From CAKZNE01 sp963976435 (lineage in GTDB: Bacteria > Bacteroidota > Bacteroidia > Flavobacteriales > Schleiferiaceae), in assembly GCA_963976435.1 (NCBI GenBank), contig CAXBKQ010000016.1, forward strand, positions 28,164 to 92,163: a stretch of DNA of 64,000 nucleotides, in the 5' to 3' direction. Under the pieces are notes generated by a model. That model saw nothing but the letters and a program-made list of their open reading frames with translations, was not told the origin of the DNA and made no database searches. A program made the translations under genes and the position numbers. Positions 62,177 through 64,000 of this stretch are shown in pieces. Each line of letters begins with the position of its first letter. Position 1 is the stretch's first letter.

Positions 62177-62737
62177 TTACAATTCTTCCAATGGTTTCCG
62201 CTTAATTGTTCTGAACTTTTTAAAATGGCTTGGTGTTAATCCTGTTACTTTTTTAAACTGATTGCTTAGGTAAGATGCAGATGAATAGTTGAGTTGAAAA
62301 GCAATCTCGTTTAAACTAAGTTCATCATAAACTAATAGCTCTTTTACTTTTTCAATTTTTTGAAGGATATAATACTTCTCAATGGTAATACCTTCCACTT
62401 CAGAAAATAAATTGCTTAAGGCGCTGTAATCCTGATGAAGTTCTTGTGTTAAGTATTCAGAAAGGGTTATTTGTAATTTATCATCATGGCTATGGACTAA
62501 TTCTACAATCCGATTTTTTACTTTTTCAATTGTTCTGGTCTTCTTATCGTCTAAAAGGTCAAAACCTAGGACTTGAAGATCCAGGCTTAATTGTTTTTTT
62601 ACAGCAGAAATATCACTTTCTTGTAAAACCACTTCCCCTAAGTCCACTTGTATGGGATGGAGTCCCAGTTTTTCAATTGTAGATTTCACAAGCATTTTAC
62701 AGCGCTTGCAAACCATATTTTTGATATAAATCGTCAT
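62177..62737 (-). CDS. AraC-type regulator with N-terminal metal-binding-like (CxxC) domain
   Basis: 186 residues, half the size of a normal AraC regulator. The N-terminus (TIYIKNMVCKRCKMLVK) carries an HMA-like CxxC and continues as a ferredoxin-like domain to about 65; a linker follows; the C-terminal 90 residues are the AraC HTH (LNEIAFQLNYSSASYLSNQFKKVTG). This looks like a metal-responsive activator. It lies 85 bases upstream of the HMA-MauE gene on the same strand, so the two probably form one metal-response unit. Confidence 0.85.
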   Translation of the reverse strand: MTIYIKNMVCKRCKMLVKSTIEKLGLHPIQVDLGEVVLQESDISAVKKQLSLDLQVLGFDLLDDKKTRTIEKVKNRIVELVHSHDDKLQITLSEYLTQELHQDYSALSNLFSEVEGITIEKYYILQKIEKVKELLVYDELSLNEIAFQLNYSSASYLSNQFKKVTGLTPSHFKKFRTIKRKPLEEL

Positions 62738-62945
62738 TTATTTCAGTTGTTTGAGGTGGAATATTCTATGTACAATAAAGTTAAGGATCTACATCACAAT
62801 GCTTTCCAAACATTTTAAAGTTAATAGTCCACAACTTGGCAATTTGCCATTAATTCCTCCTATTTTAGGCTAGGCTAGTACAAGCGGTTTGAACCCAAAT
62901 TAATGCTATCCGAATTATAGAATTATTTAGTATTCATTTCAGTTT

Positions 62946-63060
62946 TTAAGCCCTGCCATATTTTTTGATAATGGCCATTTGACCTGCATGGTAAGCATTA
63001 GTTCATAGAATTCAAAACTCCTGCAATTTCCTTCATAGGATCAAAAGCCCACCAAAGAGC
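62946..63060 (-). pseudogene. Possible DinB-like gene remnant (C-terminal fragment with a frameshift)
   Basis: In the 372-base gap 62738-63109, minus-strand translation gives ALWWAFDPMKEIAGVLNSMN (63060 to 63001), then after a one-base shift NAYHAGQMAIIKKYGRA and a stop at 62946. The AYHAGQ segment resembles the C-terminal helix of DinB-family proteins. Nothing upstream supports a full gene, since the tRNA terminator lies immediately before it. Best seen as a decayed tail. Confidence 0.3.
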
Positions 63061-63062
63061 AC

Positions 63063-63100
63063 AAAAAAAAACCTGAAAACACAAGGATTTTCAGGTTTTT
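63063..63100 (-). terminator. Terminator after tRNA-Asp
   Basis: A 9-bp stem (ACCTGAAAA with TTTTCAGGT, 63071-63079 and 63088-63096, loop of 8) is followed on the minus strand by a run of eight T (63063-63070). It lies just after the tRNA gene. The + strand also ends in T, so it could act in both directions. Confidence 0.8.
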
Positions 63101-63109
63101 AATTTGTTG

Positions 63110-63183
63110 CGGTCTGGACGAGACTCGAACTCGCGACCCCCTGCGTGACAGGCAGGTATTCTAACCAACTGAACTACCAGACC
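63110..63183 (-). tRNA. tRNA-Asp (GTC)
   Basis: 74-base cloverleaf on the minus strand: acceptor stem GGTCTGG / CCAGACC with G discriminator, D arm, anticodon stem CCTGC / GCAGG with anticodon GTC in the loop CTGTCAC, and T arm with GTTCGAGTC. The 3' CCA is not encoded. Single tRNA with its own promoter and terminator. Confidence 0.96.
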
Positions 63184-63257
63184 AATGATTTTATCTTTTT
63201 AAGACTCCGACAACAGCCGGATTCAAATCTTGTTCATTTGCTTTTTTAAAGCGAGTG

Positions 63258-63289
63258 CAAATATACATTCTCATTTCGGATTCGACAAA
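63258..63289 (-). promoter_or_regulatory. Strong Bacteroidota-type promoter of tRNA-Asp
   Basis: Minus strand: TTTG (63286-63289), a 20-base spacer, then TATATTTG (63258-63265), near-perfect consensus. Transcription should start near 63251, leaving about 68 bases of leader before the tRNA. Confidence 0.7.
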
Positions 63290-63309
63290 ACATTTTTTTA
63301 AAAAAGTGA

Positions 63310-64000
63310 TCAAACAAATTTTTGTCTCTCGATCATAAAGGAATTCAATACTTGGGAGAAGTCGGACCTAATGTCCACACCGACATATTTTATATGGTAC
63401 TGGCCGCATTTAAGCTTTAGGTCTTTTTGGTATTGGGACACTTTCTCTGAATATGCCTTTTTTATGGAATCGGCATAAATGTCTACATGCGCCCCTGTTT
63501 CCACATCCACAAAACGTTTGGGTGAATTGTCGAATTCAAAGTTGAGTTCGTGCTCTTTGTCCAAGAGATGAAAAAGAACCACCGCATGTTTGTTGTATTT
63601 GAGATGACGTAGTGCTTCAAAAAGTTTTTCCTCTTCGGTCTCTGTTTGAAACATGTCCGTAAACAGAAAAATTAAGCTTCTTCGGTGTATTTTCTCTGCA
63701 ATTTGATGCAGAAATGTATATGTTTTGGTCTCTTTCGCGTTTGTTTTGTTAGCTGCTACCTCGTTCAATTTGGAATACAACATCTGAAAATGTCTTTCAC
63801 TATTCTTTTCCGAAGCGTAGAAATCATAGGTATCAGAATAAATGCTGAGTCCCACTGCGTCACGTTGTTTTTTTAAAACCTGCATTAGAGCTGCAATGGA
63901 AAGTACTCCAAATCCAATTTTGTTAAGGTTGTCCAAGGAATATTCTTTCACTTCGGGGTAGTACATGGATGTTGAGTTGTCCAAGATCATGTGGCAGCGG
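63310..64000 (-). CDS. DUF58/vWA-like domain protein, N-terminus beyond window edge
   Basis: At least 229 residues; the first part of the gene lies past base 64000. The reading frame extends through the last bases as RCHMILDNSTSMYYP, which is the middle of the DUF58 domain (MIDAS-like DNSTSMY); the true start is upstream. The C-terminus reads FLFTDMFQTETEEEKLFEAL and is complete. DUF58 proteins usually accompany a MoxR ATPase and a vWA/BatA operon in Bacteroidota; those genes would lie beyond the window edge. Confidence 0.82.
   Translation of the reverse strand, partial: RCHMILDNSTSMYYPEVKEYSLDNLNKIGFGVLSIAALMQVLKKQRDAVGLSIYSDTYDFYASEKNSERHFQMLYSKLNEVAANKTNAKETKTYTFLHQIAEKIHRRSLIFLFTDMFQTETEEEKLFEALRHLKYNKHAVVLFHLLDKEHELNFEFDNSPKRFVDVETGAHVDIYADSIKKAYSEKVSQYQKDLKLKCGQYHIKYVGVDIRSDFSQVLNSFMIERQKFV

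Overview
This 64 kb window looks like part of a chromosome from a low-GC marine-type Bacteroidota, most likely class Flavobacteriia. The signs are an exosortase of the flavobacterial XrtF type with its partner membrane protein, a gliding-motility-type (type IX secretion) C-terminal domain, -7 promoter boxes of the Bacteroidota form TAnnTTTG (often TATATTTG) with almost no Shine-Dalgarno sequences, and several TTG starts. No insertion sequence, phage gene, CRISPR array or rRNA was found.

Layout. 1-3046: end of radC, a YceI lipoprotein, and a small + strand operon (SPFH/band-7 protein, PH-like membrane protein, ribbon-helix-helix protein). 3048-7361: a MacA/MacB-like ABC export system (adaptor, two different permeases, one ATPase). 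7415-10052: XrtF-associated protein, exosortase XrtF and a Wzi-like outer-membrane protein. 10045-47480: one very long, same-strand capsule/O-antigen-type locus. 47566-52151: sulfate activation and uptake (cysN, cysD, cysC, SLC13 permease). 52287-52868: a WbpD-like sugar N-acetyltransferase that belongs functionally to the locus. 52997-64000: housekeeping and assorted genes (T9SS cargo, bestrophin, RecQ, two AraC regulators, DUF983, an outer-membrane protein, a secreted Ntn hydrolase, an HMA/MauE protein, tRNA-Asp, DUF58).

How the locus works (inference from families). Transcription runs leftwards from wza-wzc at 47.5 kb. Three activated amino-sugar routes can be read: (a) a bacillosamine-type route with PglF-, PglE-, PglD- and PglC-like proteins (10-15 kb), PglC being the likely initiating phosphoglycosyltransferase; (b) UDP-L-FucNAc from FnlA, FnlB and FnlC, followed by a WbuB-like transferase (15.4-19.9 kb); (c) a 2,3-diamino-uronic acid route with a TviB/WbpO-type dehydrogenase, two WlbA-like dehydrogenases, DegT aminotransferases, the WbpD-like acetyltransferase and a WbpI/WecB-like 2-epimerase, with an alternative C4 epimerase. 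Decoration genes are abundant: an amidotransferase with HisH/HisF-like subunits (amidino group), an asparagine-synthase-like amidase, an N-formyltransferase with an adjacent ankyrin protein, an O-acetyltransferase, and an ACP-FkbH-VOC-LpxD-like set that probably makes and attaches an unusual acyl group. With Wzx, Wzy, Wza, Wzc, one initiating enzyme and four GT4-type glycosyltransferases, a Wzx/Wzy-made polymer with a repeat of about five sugars is predicted. The neighbouring sulfate-activation genes could supply PAPS, but no sulfotransferase is visible here.

Most unusual items: the ACP-FkbH-VOC-LpxD-like-deacetylase module, the formyltransferase with a separate ankyrin protein, the two-copy fused PglD-like acetyltransferase, the 13-fold Gly-Tyr tail of Wzc, and the Ntn hydrolase fused to a four-helix membrane domain.
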